A stretch of DNA of 64,000 nucleotides from JBMOKU01 sp049324315 (GCA_049324315.1 JBMOKU010000016.1:1-64000); one strand, 5' to 3'; numbered from the stretch's first letter, positions 27,498-36,830 are shown. Notes: a model not told the origin generated them from the letters alone. Translations and numbers: made by a program.

Positions 27498-27971
27498 ATG
27501 GCTAAAAACATTTTCACTCAAGAGAACTTCGCAAAATTAGATGAAGTAATTGCGAAGCACAAAGGTCAAAAAGGGGCTTTAATGCCAATACTGCATGAAG
27601 CTCAAAAGATTTTTGGATGTCTTCCTATCGAGATCCAAAAGAAAGTTTCAGAAGCATTAAATATGCCACTGGCTGAAATCTATGGGGTTGTGACATTCTA
27701 TTCACAATTTACATTGGAGCCAAAGGGAGACTTTGTTATTGGCGTATGTTTAGGAACTGCTTGCTATGTAAAAGGAGCACAAAAAATTATTGACAGAGTA
27801 AAAGAATTAGCAAAGGTTGAAGTTGGTGGTACATCTGCAGATGGCAAATTCTCATTGGAAGCAACAAGATGTATCGGAGCATGTGGTTTAGCGCCAGTCT
27901 TAACTGTAAATGAAGATGTATACGGAAGACTTGTTGAAGGAGATGTACCTGGAATCTTAGAGAAATACTAG
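27498..27971 (+). CDS. NADH-linked hydrogenase subunit, NuoE/HydC-like [2Fe-2S] protein
   Basis: This thioredoxin-fold subunit carries one [2Fe-2S] cluster and passes electrons to the flavin subunit of multimeric [FeFe] hydrogenases. The 157 residues show YGVVTFYSQFTLEPKG near 58 and four ligands in GVCLGTACYVKG and ATRCIGACGLAP. GGGGAGG precedes the ATG. It opens the operon NuoE-like, HndB-like, HydB, HydA. Confidence 0.93.
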   Translation: MAKNIFTQENFAKLDEVIAKHKGQKGALMPILHEAQKIFGCLPIEIQKKVSEALNMPLAEIYGVVTFYSQFTLEPKGDFVIGVCLGTACYVKGAQKIIDRVKELAKVEVGGTSADGKFSLEATRCIGACGLAPVLTVNEDVYGRLVEGDVPGILEKY

Positions 27972-28067
27972 AAATATATAGAATTTTGTATACTGTATGG
28001 AGTCAATCGGTAAGTAATTATAGGGTAAAGAGTTTTGAAATCCACTTAAATCAGGAGGGATTTGTGA

Positions 28068-28433
28068 ATGAAAACGTTAGAGGAATTAGCAAAAATTCGT
28101 GAGCAAGCGATAAAAAAAGTTGACATAAGAAGTGACAGAGAAGGTACGCGTATTGTAGTTGGTATGGCAACTTGCGGTATATCAGCAGGAGCTAGACCGG
28201 TTTTAATGTCTTTAGTTGATGAAGTAAAAACAAGAAATCTGCAAGACGTTGTTGTAAGCCAAACAGGATGTATTGGTGTCTGTAGATTGGAGCCAATTAT
28301 CGAGGTTTACAAACCAGGCGAGGAAAAGGTTACTTATGTTGAAATGACAGCAGAAAAGGCTAAAAGAGTCATCGCTGAGCATATCGTAAACGGCAAAGTT
28401 GTACAAGAGTATACCATTGGCGCTGCGAAGTAA
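28068..28433 (+). CDS. HndB-like (2Fe-2S) ferredoxin subunit
   Basis: The 121-residue protein is a thioredoxin-like [2Fe-2S] ferredoxin, with cysteines in MATCGISAGA near residue 32 and SQTGCIGVCRLEP near 66. It resembles HndB of the NADP-reducing hydrogenase of Desulfovibrio and its clostridial relatives. AGGAGGG precedes the start. Its place between NuoE-like and HydB genes makes it a subunit of the same complex. Confidence 0.88.
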   Translation: MKTLEELAKIREQAIKKVDIRSDREGTRIVVGMATCGISAGARPVLMSLVDEVKTRNLQDVVVSQTGCIGVCRLEPIIEVYKPGEEKVTYVEMTAEKAKRVIAEHIVNGKVVQEYTIGAAK

Positions 28434-28464
28434 TCAATGACAATTACTGTGAGGAGGTAAGAAA

Positions 28465-30261
28465 ATGGAATTATATAGATCACACGTCTTAATCTGTGGT
28501 GGTACCGGATGTACTTCTTCAGGTTCAAAGAGCATAGAGGAAGCCTTCAATGAAGAACTTGCAAAACACGATTTGACAAAGGAAGTAAAACTGGTAAGAA
28601 CAGGATGTTTCGGTCTTTGTGAAGCAGGTCCAATCGTTATCGTATATCCTGAAGGAGCTTTCTACAGCCACATTAAAGTTGAAGATGTAGCAAGAATCAC
28701 AGAAGAGCATCTTTTAAAAGGAAGAATCGTAACAGACTTATTATTCAAAGAAGCTGTTGTAGAAGATCAAGTACGTTCTATTAACGAAGTTGATTTCTAC
28801 AAAAAGCAAATGAGAGTTGCTTTAAGAAACTGTGGTGTTATTGACCCAGAAAATATTGAAGAATACATTGCATTTGATGGTTATAAAGCTCTTGGAAAAG
28901 TATTAACTGAAATGACACAAGAGGAAGTAATCGATACCATCAAAAAGTCAGGATTAAGAGGCCGTGGAGGCGGTGGATTCTCAACAGGTATGAAATGGGA
29001 TTTCACATTCAAAGCGCAAGGGGAACAAAAATATGTTGCATGTAATGCCGATGAAGGGGATCCAGGTGCATTCATGGACAGATCCGTACTTGAAGGAGAT
29101 CCTCATGCACTTGTTGAAGCAATGGCGATTGCAGGTTATGCAGTAGGCGCTGACCAAGGATATGTTTATGTTAGAGCTGAGTATCCTATCGCTGTACACA
29201 GACTACAAATTGCAATCGATCAAGCAAGAGAATATGGACTACTTGGAAAAAATATTTTCGGAACAGGTTTTAATTTCGATTTAGAAATCAGATTAGGTGC
29301 AGGAGCTTTCGTATGTGGTGAGGAAACTGCCTTATTGAACTCCATTGAAGGTAAGCGAGGTATGCCAAGACCAAGACCTCCATTCCCTGCTATTAAAGGA
29401 TTATGGCAAAAACCGACATTGTTAAATAACGTTGAGACTTATGCCAATGTACCACAAATCATCTTAAACGGTGCAGAGTGGTTTGCAAGCATCGGTACTG
29501 AAAAATCAAAAGGAACAAAAGTATTTGCCCTTGGCGGTAAAATCAATAATACAGGTCTATTAGAAATTCCAATGGGTACAACCCTAAGAGAAGTTATTTT
29601 CGAAATTGGTGGCGGCATACCAAATGGCAAGGCATTTAAAGCTGTTCAAACAGGTGGTCCATCCGGCGGATGTATTACAGCTGATCATTTAGATACACCA
29701 ATCGATTATGATAACCTTATTGCATTAGGCTCCATGATGGGATCCGGTGGTATGATCGTAATGGACGAAGACAACTGTATGGTTGACATCGCAAGATTCT
29801 TCTTAGATTTTACAGTTGATGAATCCTGCGGTAAGTGTCCGCCATGTAGAATCGGTACAAAGAGAATGCTTGAGATATTAGATAAAATTACAGAGGGTAA
29901 AGGCGTACCGGAAGATATTGATAAGCTTGAAAGATTAGCTGAAAGCATCAAAGCTTCATCTTTATGCGGTCTTGGACAAACAGCACCTAACCCTGTATTA
30001 TCTACACTAAAATACTTCAGACATGAATACGAAGCGCACGTACATGATAAGACATGTCCTGCAGGCGTATGTCAAGGCTTGTTGAAATATACAATCACAC
30101 CGGAATTATGTAAGAAGTGCGGTATTTGTGCAAACAAATGTCCTGTTAACTGTATCAGCGGTGTTAAAGGAAAAGAAGTATACAGTATCAATCAAGCTGA
30201 ATGTATCAAGTGCGGTGCTTGTATGACTGCATGTCCGTTTAAAGCGATCGAGAAGAAGTAA
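28465..30261 (+). CDS. hydB: NAD(P)H-binding flavin subunit of the hydrogenase, NuoF/HydB-like
   Basis: This subunit binds FMN and NAD(H) and links pyridine nucleotides with the iron-sulfur chain; in HydABC-type complexes it is the site of electron bifurcation. In order along 598 residues are a thioredoxin-like [2Fe-2S] domain (CGGTGCTSSG, TGCFGLCEAG), the NAD/FMN glycine loop GRGGGGFSTGMKWDF near 167, ADEGDPGAFMDR near 195, CGEETALLNSIEG near 287, the [4Fe-4S] motif CGKCPPCRIGT near 457 and two C-terminal [4Fe-4S] motifs (CKKCGICANKCP, CIKCGACMTACP). AGGAGG precedes the ATG. Confidence 0.95.
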   Translation: MELYRSHVLICGGTGCTSSGSKSIEEAFNEELAKHDLTKEVKLVRTGCFGLCEAGPIVIVYPEGAFYSHIKVEDVARITEEHLLKGRIVTDLLFKEAVVEDQVRSINEVDFYKKQMRVALRNCGVIDPENIEEYIAFDGYKALGKVLTEMTQEEVIDTIKKSGLRGRGGGGFSTGMKWDFTFKAQGEQKYVACNADEGDPGAFMDRSVLEGDPHALVEAMAIAGYAVGADQGYVYVRAEYPIAVHRLQIAIDQAREYGLLGKNIFGTGFNFDLEIRLGAGAFVCGEETALLNSIEGKRGMPRPRPPFPAIKGLWQKPTLLNNVETYANVPQIILNGAEWFASIGTEKSKGTKVFALGGKINNTGLLEIPMGTTLREVIFEIGGGIPNGKAFKAVQTGGPSGGCITADHLDTPIDYDNLIALGSMMGSGGMIVMDEDNCMVDIARFFLDFTVDESCGKCPPCRIGTKRMLEILDKITEGKGVPEDIDKLERLAESIKASSLCGLGQTAPNPVLSTLKYFRHEYEAHVHDKTCPAGVCQGLLKYTITPELCKKCGICANKCPVNCISGVKGKEVYSINQAECIKCGACMTACPFKAIEKK

Positions 30262-30302
30262 TGGATCGGACTTCCATTTTATTAGAAAAGGAGCGTGTCG
30301 AA

Positions 30303-32120
30303 GTGGAAAAAGTAACTTTAACCATTGATAATATAAAAGTCGAAGTGCCTAAAGACTATACAATCCTACAAGCAGCTAAAGTTGCAGGTATCAATATTCC
30401 GTCACTTTGCTATTTGAAAGATATAAATGAAGTTGGAGCATGTAGAGTCTGTGTTGTAGAGGTACAAGGTGCCAGAGCATTACAAGCATCCTGCGTACAT
30501 CCTGTAGCAGAAGGTATGGTTGTTAAAACAAATACGAAAAAAGTAAGAGACGCTAGAAAAGCAACGGTTGAACTAATCTTATCCAACCACAACAGAGAAT
30601 GTCTTACTTGCTTCAGAAACGGTAACTGTGAGCTTCAAACAGTATCTGAGGAATTAATGATTGGCGAAATACCATTCCAAGGAGAAAAAACAGTAAAAGA
30701 TGCAGCAGCAGTTGATGCAAAATCTCATTCTATCGTAAGAGATCCAAGCAAATGTATTCTTTGCGGAAGATGTGTCAATGTATGTAAGGATGTACAAACA
30801 ATTGGTATTTTAGAGTTTACGGATAGAGGATTTAAGACTCAGGTAGGTCCTGCATTTGATGTAAGCATGGCTGATTCTCCATGTATCTACTGTGGACAGT
30901 GTATCGTTGCATGTCCGGTAGCTGCACTAAGAGAAAAGAGCGATATTGAGAGAGTATGGGATGCTATTGAAGATCCAGATGTGCATGTAGTTGTGCAAAC
31001 TGCTCCTGCAGTAAGAGCCGGACTTGGTGAAGAATTCGGCTTGCCAATCGGAACAAGAGTAACGGGTAAGATGGTAGCATCATTAAAGAGACTTGGATTC
31101 GATAAAGTATATGATACTGATTTTGCTGCTGATTTAACAATCATGGAAGAGGGACATGAATTATTAGGCAGAATCCAAAATGGTGGAAAACTACCAATGA
31201 TTACATCCTGCTCACCAGGTTGGATCAGATTCTGTGAATTCAATTACCCAGAATTCCTTGACAACTTATCATCATGTAAGTCACCACATCAAATGATGGG
31301 TGCTATTATCAAATCCTACTATGCTGAAAAGCATAATGTTGATCCTAAGAAGATATTTGTTGTTTCTATCATGCCATGTACTTCTAAGAAAACAGAGTCT
31401 GCAAGACCTGAAATGAAAGGTACTGGCTTAAGAGATGTCGATGCAGTTCTTACAACAAGAGAATTGGCAAAGATGATCAAACAAGCCAGAATTGACTTTG
31501 TAAAACTTGCTGATGAGTCCTTTGATCAAGACTTGTTAGGAGACTATACAGGAGCTGGCGTTATCTTCGGAGCAACAGGCGGTGTTATGGAAGCTGCTTT
31601 AAGAACAGTAGCAGACGTTCTTGAAGGTAAAGACCTTGAAAATATTGAATACAACGCTGTTAGAGGTGTGGAAGGCATTAAAGAAGCAGCCTTAACACTA
31701 GGCGGCATTGAAGTGAAAATTGCGGTTGCCCATGGTACCAAGATGGCTAGAAAGCTTCTTGACATGGTAAAAGCAGGTGAAAAAGAATACCACTTCATCG
31801 AAATCATGGGATGCAGCGGCGGTTGTGTAACTGGTGGCGGACAGCCTCAAGTTGATGCACAGACCTTGATGGAAGTAGATTTAAGAGTAGAAAGAGCGAA
31901 AGCATTATACGAAGAAGATATGGTATTAGGCATCAGAAAATCCCATCAAAATCCACAAATTATCAAGTTATATGAAGATTTCTTAGGAAAACCAAATAGC
32001 CATAAAGCCCATGAATTACTTCATACACACTACACAGCAAGAGAAAAATTCCCTGTTGATAAGAAGGAAGATGCTTGCGGATGTTGTTGTGATGAAGCTG
32101 CAGTAAGTAAAGAACACTAA
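30303..32120 (+). CDS. hydA: [FeFe]-hydrogenase catalytic subunit
   Basis: HydA makes or consumes H2 at the H-cluster. It has an N-terminal [2Fe-2S] domain, a His/Cys cluster region (CLTCFRNGNCELQ), two [4Fe-4S] motifs (CILCGRCVNVC, CIYCGQCIVAC), and the three H-cluster signatures TSCSPGW, MPCTSKK and EIMGCSGGC. A small iron-hydrogenase subunit region and a cysteine-rich tail (CGCCC) close the protein. GTG 30303 has AAAGGAG ten bases upstream and gives 605 residues; an ATG at 30261 overlapping the hydB stop is the alternative. The front end is very similar in layout to FdhA. Confidence 0.95.
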   Translation: MEKVTLTIDNIKVEVPKDYTILQAAKVAGINIPSLCYLKDINEVGACRVCVVEVQGARALQASCVHPVAEGMVVKTNTKKVRDARKATVELILSNHNRECLTCFRNGNCELQTVSEELMIGEIPFQGEKTVKDAAAVDAKSHSIVRDPSKCILCGRCVNVCKDVQTIGILEFTDRGFKTQVGPAFDVSMADSPCIYCGQCIVACPVAALREKSDIERVWDAIEDPDVHVVVQTAPAVRAGLGEEFGLPIGTRVTGKMVASLKRLGFDKVYDTDFAADLTIMEEGHELLGRIQNGGKLPMITSCSPGWIRFCEFNYPEFLDNLSSCKSPHQMMGAIIKSYYAEKHNVDPKKIFVVSIMPCTSKKTESARPEMKGTGLRDVDAVLTTRELAKMIKQARIDFVKLADESFDQDLLGDYTGAGVIFGATGGVMEAALRTVADVLEGKDLENIEYNAVRGVEGIKEAALTLGGIEVKIAVAHGTKMARKLLDMVKAGEKEYHFIEIMGCSGGCVTGGGQPQVDAQTLMEVDLRVERAKALYEEDMVLGIRKSHQNPQIIKLYEDFLGKPNSHKAHELLHTHYTAREKFPVDKKEDACGCCCDEAAVSKEH

Positions 32121-32138
32121 AATAAATGATATAAAGAA

Positions 32139-32172
32139 ATTAAACCTCTGTTAATCAGAGGTTTAATTTTTC
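32139..32172 (+). terminator. Terminator after hydA
   Basis: A 12-bp perfect stem, ATTAAACCTCTG with CAGAGGTTTAAT, is followed by a T run. Confidence 0.85.
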
Positions 32173-32206
32173 TTTTAATTATGTTTTACATATATAGGAC
32201 TGGGTA

Positions 32207-32232
32207 TTAACGAAAATATAAACAATCGTTAA
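32207..32232. promoter_or_regulatory. Inverted repeat, possible operator
   Basis: TTAACGA and TCGTTAA form a perfect 7-bp inverted repeat with a 12-base spacer, 11 bases upstream of the -35 box of the next promoter. A dimeric regulator could bind here. Confidence 0.4.
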
Positions 32233-32242
32233 ATAAATAACA

Positions 32243-32271
32243 TTGAAAAGAATAAGAAAATCAGGTACAAT
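32243..32271 (+). promoter_or_regulatory. Sigma-A promoter of the hydrogenase maturation operon
   Basis: TTGAAA and TACAAT are 17 bases apart. It would produce a leader of about 175 bases before the regulator gene. Confidence 0.65.
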
Positions 32272-32286
32272 AATGATAGGATCTGA

Positions 32287-32420
32287 CTGATGGATTGTAT
32301 TCATCAGAAGGACAATAAAACAATCTAATTGCAAGGATTCGTCTGAGCAAAAGGTAAGAGGGTGAGAATATGAAGAAATAAGAGATCAAACTTTCCTTTA
32401 CCTTTAGGAAAGTTTTTTGT
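32287..32420 (+). promoter_or_regulatory. Structured leader with candidate attenuator
   Basis: The leader begins with a hairpin CTGATG / CATCAG (32287-32307) and ends with a terminator: AAACTTTCC / GGAAAGTTT followed by T (32388-32420). AAAGGTAA at 32350 can pair with TTACCTTT inside the terminator loop, giving alternative folds. A three-codon frame, ATG AAG AAA TAA at 32371, with GAGGGTGAG upstream, lies between them. No named riboswitch class is recognised. Confidence 0.5.
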
Positions 32421-32454
32421 TTTTGTAAGTAGAGATAGAAAGGGGTATAGAAGC

Positions 32455-32700
32455 GTGGAGAAACGCATTGGTGCCGTAGCTATTATTGTTGAAAACAAGG
32501 ACAATGTTGAGGCGGTCAACAGACTGCTCAGCCAATATGGGGACATTATCGTAGGAAGAATGGGTATACCCTATAAAGAAAAACATCTCAGTGTGATTTC
32601 CATTATCGTAGATGGTACCACCGATGATATCGGTGCTTTAACGGGAAAACTAGGTAGATTGCAAGGTGTAACGGTAAAAAGTGCATTAACACAAAAATAA
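32455..32700 (+). CDS. Iron-only hydrogenase system regulator, TM1266-like
   Basis: This 81-residue protein has the ferredoxin-like ACT/NikR-C fold of the TM1266 family, which is found almost only beside hydE, hydF and hydG. Typical segments are KRIGAVAIIVENKDNVEAVN at the start and ISIIVDGTTDDIGALTGKLG in the second half. The start is GTG. It is the first gene of the maturation operon and is presumed to regulate it or the hydrogenase; the ligand is unknown. Confidence 0.88.
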   Translation: MEKRIGAVAIIVENKDNVEAVNRLLSQYGDIIVGRMGIPYKEKHLSVISIIVDGTTDDIGALTGKLGRLQGVTVKSALTQK

Positions 32701-32730
32701 GGGATAGCTGACAATGGGGAGGATATAAGG

Positions 32731-34104
32731 ATGAATACCTATGAAATAATCAATGAGGAAAGAATACATCAATTGCTGGAAGATGGAAATAAAGTCTCTA
32801 AGGAAGAAATATTGGAGATCATCGAAAAAGCTAAGGATTGTCATGGCTTGACATTAGAAGAGGCAGCGGCTTTGCTTCAGATAGAAGAGGATAAAGTATT
32901 AGAAGCTTTGTTTGATGCGGCAAGAGGTATTAAAGAAGAAATCTACGGAAATAGAATTGTCGTATTTGCACCTCTATATACCAGTAATGAATGCACAAAT
33001 AATTGCTTATATTGTGGATTCCGAGCAGCAAATAGAGAACTACACAGAAGAACATTGTCTGCTGATGAGATTGTTCATGAGGCTCAGGCCATTGAAAATC
33101 AAGGTCATAAAAGAATATTGATGGTATGTGGTGAAGACCCTAAAAAAACGCATATAGATCACATTACCGATGCGGTAAAGGCGGTTTATGAGAATGTAGA
33201 TATTCGTAGAATTAACGTAAATGCAGCCCCCATGCCTGTTGAAGACTTCAAAAAGTTAAAGGCTGCAGGAATTGGAACTTTCCAGATATTCCAGGAAACA
33301 TATCATAGAGAAACATATAAGAAAATGCATCCTACTGGATTTAAAGCAGATTATGACTATCGCTTAACCGCTATTGAACGTGCATTTGAAGCGGGAATTG
33401 ATGATTTTGGCATTGGTGTATTGCTAGGACTCTATGATTATAAATTTGATGTATTGGCTACGCTGATGCATTCTCAATATATGGATGACAAGTATCATGT
33501 AGGACCACATACAATTTCCATCCCAAGATTGAGACCGGCATTAGGGTCAGCGTTGGAAGAAACACCTTACCCCGTGTCTGATATAGACATTAAGAAGATC
33601 GTAGCGGTATATCGTTTGACAGTGCCCTATACAGGAATTATCTTATCCACACGAGAAAGAGCTGAATTGAGGGATGAATTGTTAAACCTAGGTGTTTCTC
33701 AAATATCAGCAGGTTCAAGAACCAATCCTGGTGGATATGAAGAAGATGACAGAGAAGCTACTCAGTTTGAAACCAGTGATGAACGTACATTGGATCAGAT
33801 GCTTCAGGTAATTTGTGAGCAAGGACATCTTCCAAGCTTTTGTACAGCCTGTTACCGTGCGAATAGGACAGGGGAAGCTTTTATGGAATTGGCCAAGGAT
33901 GCACATATTCATGAATTCTGCCAGCCAAATGCGATTTTGACCTTTAAAGAAAATCTAATGCATTATGCGTCATCGGAAACCAGAGAAAAGGGTGAACAGA
34001 TGATTGAAATAGAGTTGGAAAAAATCGAAGACGAAAAAATAAAGAAAATAACAGTTGAAAGATTAAAAAGAATCGAAGCAGGAGAAAGAGACCTGTATTT
34101 CTAG
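32731..34104 (+). CDS. hydG: [FeFe]-hydrogenase H-cluster maturase HydG
   Basis: HydG is the radical SAM tyrosine lyase that supplies CO and CN as an iron complex for the H-cluster. The 457 residues have the SAM cluster CTNNCLYC near residue 90 and the C-terminal auxiliary-cluster motif FCTACYR with a third Cys 22 residues on (HEFCQPN). GGGGAGG lies upstream. It is followed by hydE and hydF on the same strand. Confidence 0.96.
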   Translation: MNTYEIINEERIHQLLEDGNKVSKEEILEIIEKAKDCHGLTLEEAAALLQIEEDKVLEALFDAARGIKEEIYGNRIVVFAPLYTSNECTNNCLYCGFRAANRELHRRTLSADEIVHEAQAIENQGHKRILMVCGEDPKKTHIDHITDAVKAVYENVDIRRINVNAAPMPVEDFKKLKAAGIGTFQIFQETYHRETYKKMHPTGFKADYDYRLTAIERAFEAGIDDFGIGVLLGLYDYKFDVLATLMHSQYMDDKYHVGPHTISIPRLRPALGSALEETPYPVSDIDIKKIVAVYRLTVPYTGIILSTRERAELRDELLNLGVSQISAGSRTNPGGYEEDDREATQFETSDERTLDQMLQVICEQGHLPSFCTACYRANRTGEAFMELAKDAHIHEFCQPNAILTFKENLMHYASSETREKGEQMIEIELEKIEDEKIKKITVERLKRIEAGERDLYF

Positions 34105-34146
34105 ATCTATGGACTGACGTCTCTATGTTATAATGTATTTTCTTTT

Positions 34147-34174
34147 GTAGGGAACGACGCCCTCGTCGTTCCGA
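34147..34174. repeat. Short palindromic GTAGGG repeat between hydG and hydE
   Basis: GTAGGGAACGACGCCCTCGT leads into a perfect 9-bp stem GGAACGACG / CGTCGTTCC. It is a relative of the elements at 553, 10525 and 25855. Confidence 0.5.
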
Positions 34175-34225
34175 AAAAATCATATACTACTTTAATGGCT
34201 TAAACAGCACAAGTGGAGGAATTCG

Positions 34226-35560
34226 ATGAACAATCAGGATATCAAAAACTATTTAATTATGGCTGCCTCGACCAATCATATGCTGCGAGGGGATAAGATA
34301 CTTAAGGATGCAGAAATGGAAACGGAGCTGGTACCGGCACCGGCGGAGTATGGTTCCGTGTGTGCTATTGCCATCAAGGTAAAGGCTGCTTACTTAGAGA
34401 AAGCGAAAGCTTTATTGAAAGAGCATCAAATATCGCTTCAGGGAATATACCCTGATATCCCTAAGAAGCTTTCAGGACTTGTATCCAAATTGACACAAAA
34501 TGTTCTTTCGGAGCCGTTTCTTGAGGTGATGAAAAAAATTGAGGACGGGCTGGATCTCTCCTTCGAAGATATTGTCCTGCTTCTTAAAACAGAACGAACG
34601 GCGGAAATAGATGCACTGCTTTCCACAGCTGACAGGATGAGAAAAGAAATTATCGGCGATATTGTTGATATCCGCGGTGCCATCGAATTTTCTAATATAT
34701 GTAGAAAAGACTGCAAATATTGTGGTGTCCGCAAAAGTCTGGACAGCTTAGAACGATACCGGATGTCTGAAGATGAGATTATGGAAGTCGTTCACCAGCT
34801 CCACCAGATGGGATTACAAACAGTCATCCTCCAGTCAGGAGAAGATCTTTGGTGGACGCCGGATAAAATTGTATCCCTCATTCAGCGAATCAAAAAAGAG
34901 ACAGGAATGAAGATAACGTTAAGTATCGGGGAGAGGCCGCAGGAGGAATATGCCTTATATAAAGAAGCCGGTGCAAATAACTACTTACTGAAAATAGAAA
35001 CAACAAATCGTGATATCTTTTCTTTTATCCATCCGGATGATGATTATGATCATCGCGTGCAGTGTTCAAAATGGCTGAAAGAATTGGGATATTTGAATGG
35101 TTCTGGCGGCATCATTGGACTGCCGGGACAAAGAGCGGAAGATATTGCCCGAGATATTCTTTTCTTTAAAGAAATGGGGATTAATATGATTGGAATCGGT
35201 CCGTTTTTACCTGCAAAGGGAACGCCCTTTGAAAAATATCCTCCCGGCAGCGTAGAAATGACATTAAAAGCGGTGGCTGTTACCAGAATCGTATGTAAAC
35301 GGGTGTTTATACCTGCAACGACAGCTCTGGCGTCCATTGATCCGGACGGGCAGTCAAAAGCTTTAAGAGCCGGTGCCAATACAATCATGCTGATTAACAC
35401 ACCGACAAAGTATCGATATAATTATCAAATCTATAGTCAAAAAAATATGGTGGATTTGGAAGCCGCTTATAAAGCTGTTGTTGATGCGGAGAGAAGATTT
35501 CCACCTTATCTAAAAATGGACATGGAGGTATATAAAGATGCAAGAAACACCGAGAAGTAA
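34226..35560 (+). CDS. hydE: HydE maturase with N-terminal DUF3343-like (putative Se/S carrier) domain
   Basis: HydE is the radical SAM maturase that acts on the HydG iron complex during H-cluster assembly. The HydE core runs from about residue 90, with the SAM cluster CRKDCKYC near 155 and LQSGEDLWWT near 205. Residues 1 to about 80 are extra and resemble the DUF3343 putative selenium/sulfur carrier family (YLIMAASTNHMLRGDKIL, then LVPAPAEYGSVCAIAIKV). The 444-residue length agrees with a fusion, since HydE alone is about 350. GTGGAGG precedes the ATG. The end overlaps hydF by 23 bases. Confidence 0.9.
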   Translation: MNNQDIKNYLIMAASTNHMLRGDKILKDAEMETELVPAPAEYGSVCAIAIKVKAAYLEKAKALLKEHQISLQGIYPDIPKKLSGLVSKLTQNVLSEPFLEVMKKIEDGLDLSFEDIVLLLKTERTAEIDALLSTADRMRKEIIGDIVDIRGAIEFSNICRKDCKYCGVRKSLDSLERYRMSEDEIMEVVHQLHQMGLQTVILQSGEDLWWTPDKIVSLIQRIKKETGMKITLSIGERPQEEYALYKEAGANNYLLKIETTNRDIFSFIHPDDDYDHRVQCSKWLKELGYLNGSGGIIGLPGQRAEDIARDILFFKEMGINMIGIGPFLPAKGTPFEKYPPGSVEMTLKAVAVTRIVCKRVFIPATTALASIDPDGQSKALRAGANTIMLINTPTKYRYNYQIYSQKNMVDLEAAYKAVVDAERRFPPYLKMDMEVYKDARNTEK

Positions 35561-36788
35561 TCGATTGCATATTGCCATATTTGGAAAAAGAAATGCTGGA
35601 AAATCCAGCTTGATTAATGCTCTGACCAATCAGGACATCGCTTTGGTTTCGGAAGTTGCGGGAACAACAACGGACCCGGTATATAAAACCATGGAGATTC
35701 TCCCCATCGGACCTGTGGTCATTATTGATACGGCAGGGATAGATGATGAAGGGGTCTTAGGAGAGTTAAGAATTAAAAAGACCTATAAGGTATTAAACAA
35801 GACAGAATTAGCCATCATCGTCGTTAGCAGTGAAGAAGGAATTAGTGACTTTGATGAAAATGTTATCCAGCGTATCCGTGAAAAAAAGATACCATTGGTA
35901 GGCGTTGTCAATAAAATTGATGTGGAGAATATCGATGAAGGAATTATAAAGGATTGGGAGAAGAAATTTAACTTTCCTTTTGTAAAAGTAAGTGCTTCCA
36001 ACGGTGAAGGTATTGATGCATTGAAACATACAATTATCGAACAAGCGAACGTTGAAAAACAAGAAAAAGTGATTATCGGAGATTTGATCGAGGCCAATGA
36101 TTTTGTTGTGCTGGTAACGCCTATTGATAAAGCAGCACCAAAGGGAAGAATGATCCTCCCTCAAATGCAAACGGTTAGGGATGTCATCGACCATGGAGCC
36201 ATTGCAGTTGTCACTAGAGAAACAGAGCTGGCAGAGACACTGAAAAATCTAGGCAAGAAGGCAAAGCTGGTCGTAACAGATTCCCAAGCCTTCGTGAAGG
36301 TCAATGAACTAACACCATTGGACATTCCAATGACGTCGTTCTCTATTCTCTTTGCCAGATACAAAGGGGAATTGAGAGAGCTGGTTCTTGGTGCAAAGAA
36401 AATCAAGAATCTAAAACCAGGAGACAATGTTTTGATTTGCGAGGGCTGTACCCATCACCGTCAAGAGGGTGACATCGGAAAGGATAAAATTCCGAAATGG
36501 ATTGAAAGCATGGCTGGAGGCAAGTTGAATTTTGAATGGACAGCAGGAACTTATTATCCGGAGCCTGATGAGATGAAGAAATTTGATTTGATTGTCCACT
36601 GCGGCGGATGTATGCTCAATCCAAAGGAAATGGAATTCCGTATCAACCAGGCCATAGAAAACGATACGGCTATTGTGAACTATGGGGTGTTAATTGGTTT
36701 CATCACGGGAGTATTAGAAAGGGCATTAGAGCCATTTCCAGAGGTTTTGGAGCTTTTTAGGGAAGAAGATGAACAAGGAATTGTATAA
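35538..36788 (+). CDS. hydF: [FeFe]-hydrogenase maturation GTPase HydF
   Basis: HydF is the GTPase scaffold that assembles the diiron part of the H-cluster and hands it to HydA. The 416 residues have the P-loop GKRNAGKSS near 15, the switch AGTTTDPV, NKID near 125, and cluster ligands CTHH near 303 and HCGGC near 353. GGAGG lies ten bases upstream, within hydE. Fragments of its 3' end recur at 40283 and 47726, marking the edges of the cassette region that follows. Confidence 0.96.
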   Translation: MQETPRSNRLHIAIFGKRNAGKSSLINALTNQDIALVSEVAGTTTDPVYKTMEILPIGPVVIIDTAGIDDEGVLGELRIKKTYKVLNKTELAIIVVSSEEGISDFDENVIQRIREKKIPLVGVVNKIDVENIDEGIIKDWEKKFNFPFVKVSASNGEGIDALKHTIIEQANVEKQEKVIIGDLIEANDFVVLVTPIDKAAPKGRMILPQMQTVRDVIDHGAIAVVTRETELAETLKNLGKKAKLVVTDSQAFVKVNELTPLDIPMTSFSILFARYKGELRELVLGAKKIKNLKPGDNVLICEGCTHHRQEGDIGKDKIPKWIESMAGGKLNFEWTAGTYYPEPDEMKKFDLIVHCGGCMLNPKEMEFRINQAIENDTAIVNYGVLIGFITGVLERALEPFPEVLELFREEDEQGIV

Positions 36789-36794
36789 TTATGT

Positions 36795-36830
36795 AAATAC
36801 CTTTTGAGAGATCAAAAGGTATTTTTGTTT
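36795..36830 (+). terminator. Terminator after hydF
   Basis: A 13-bp perfect stem, AAATACCTTTTGA with TCAAAAGGTATTT and loop GAGA, is followed by a T-rich run. The same terminator is duplicated at 47977. Confidence 0.9.
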
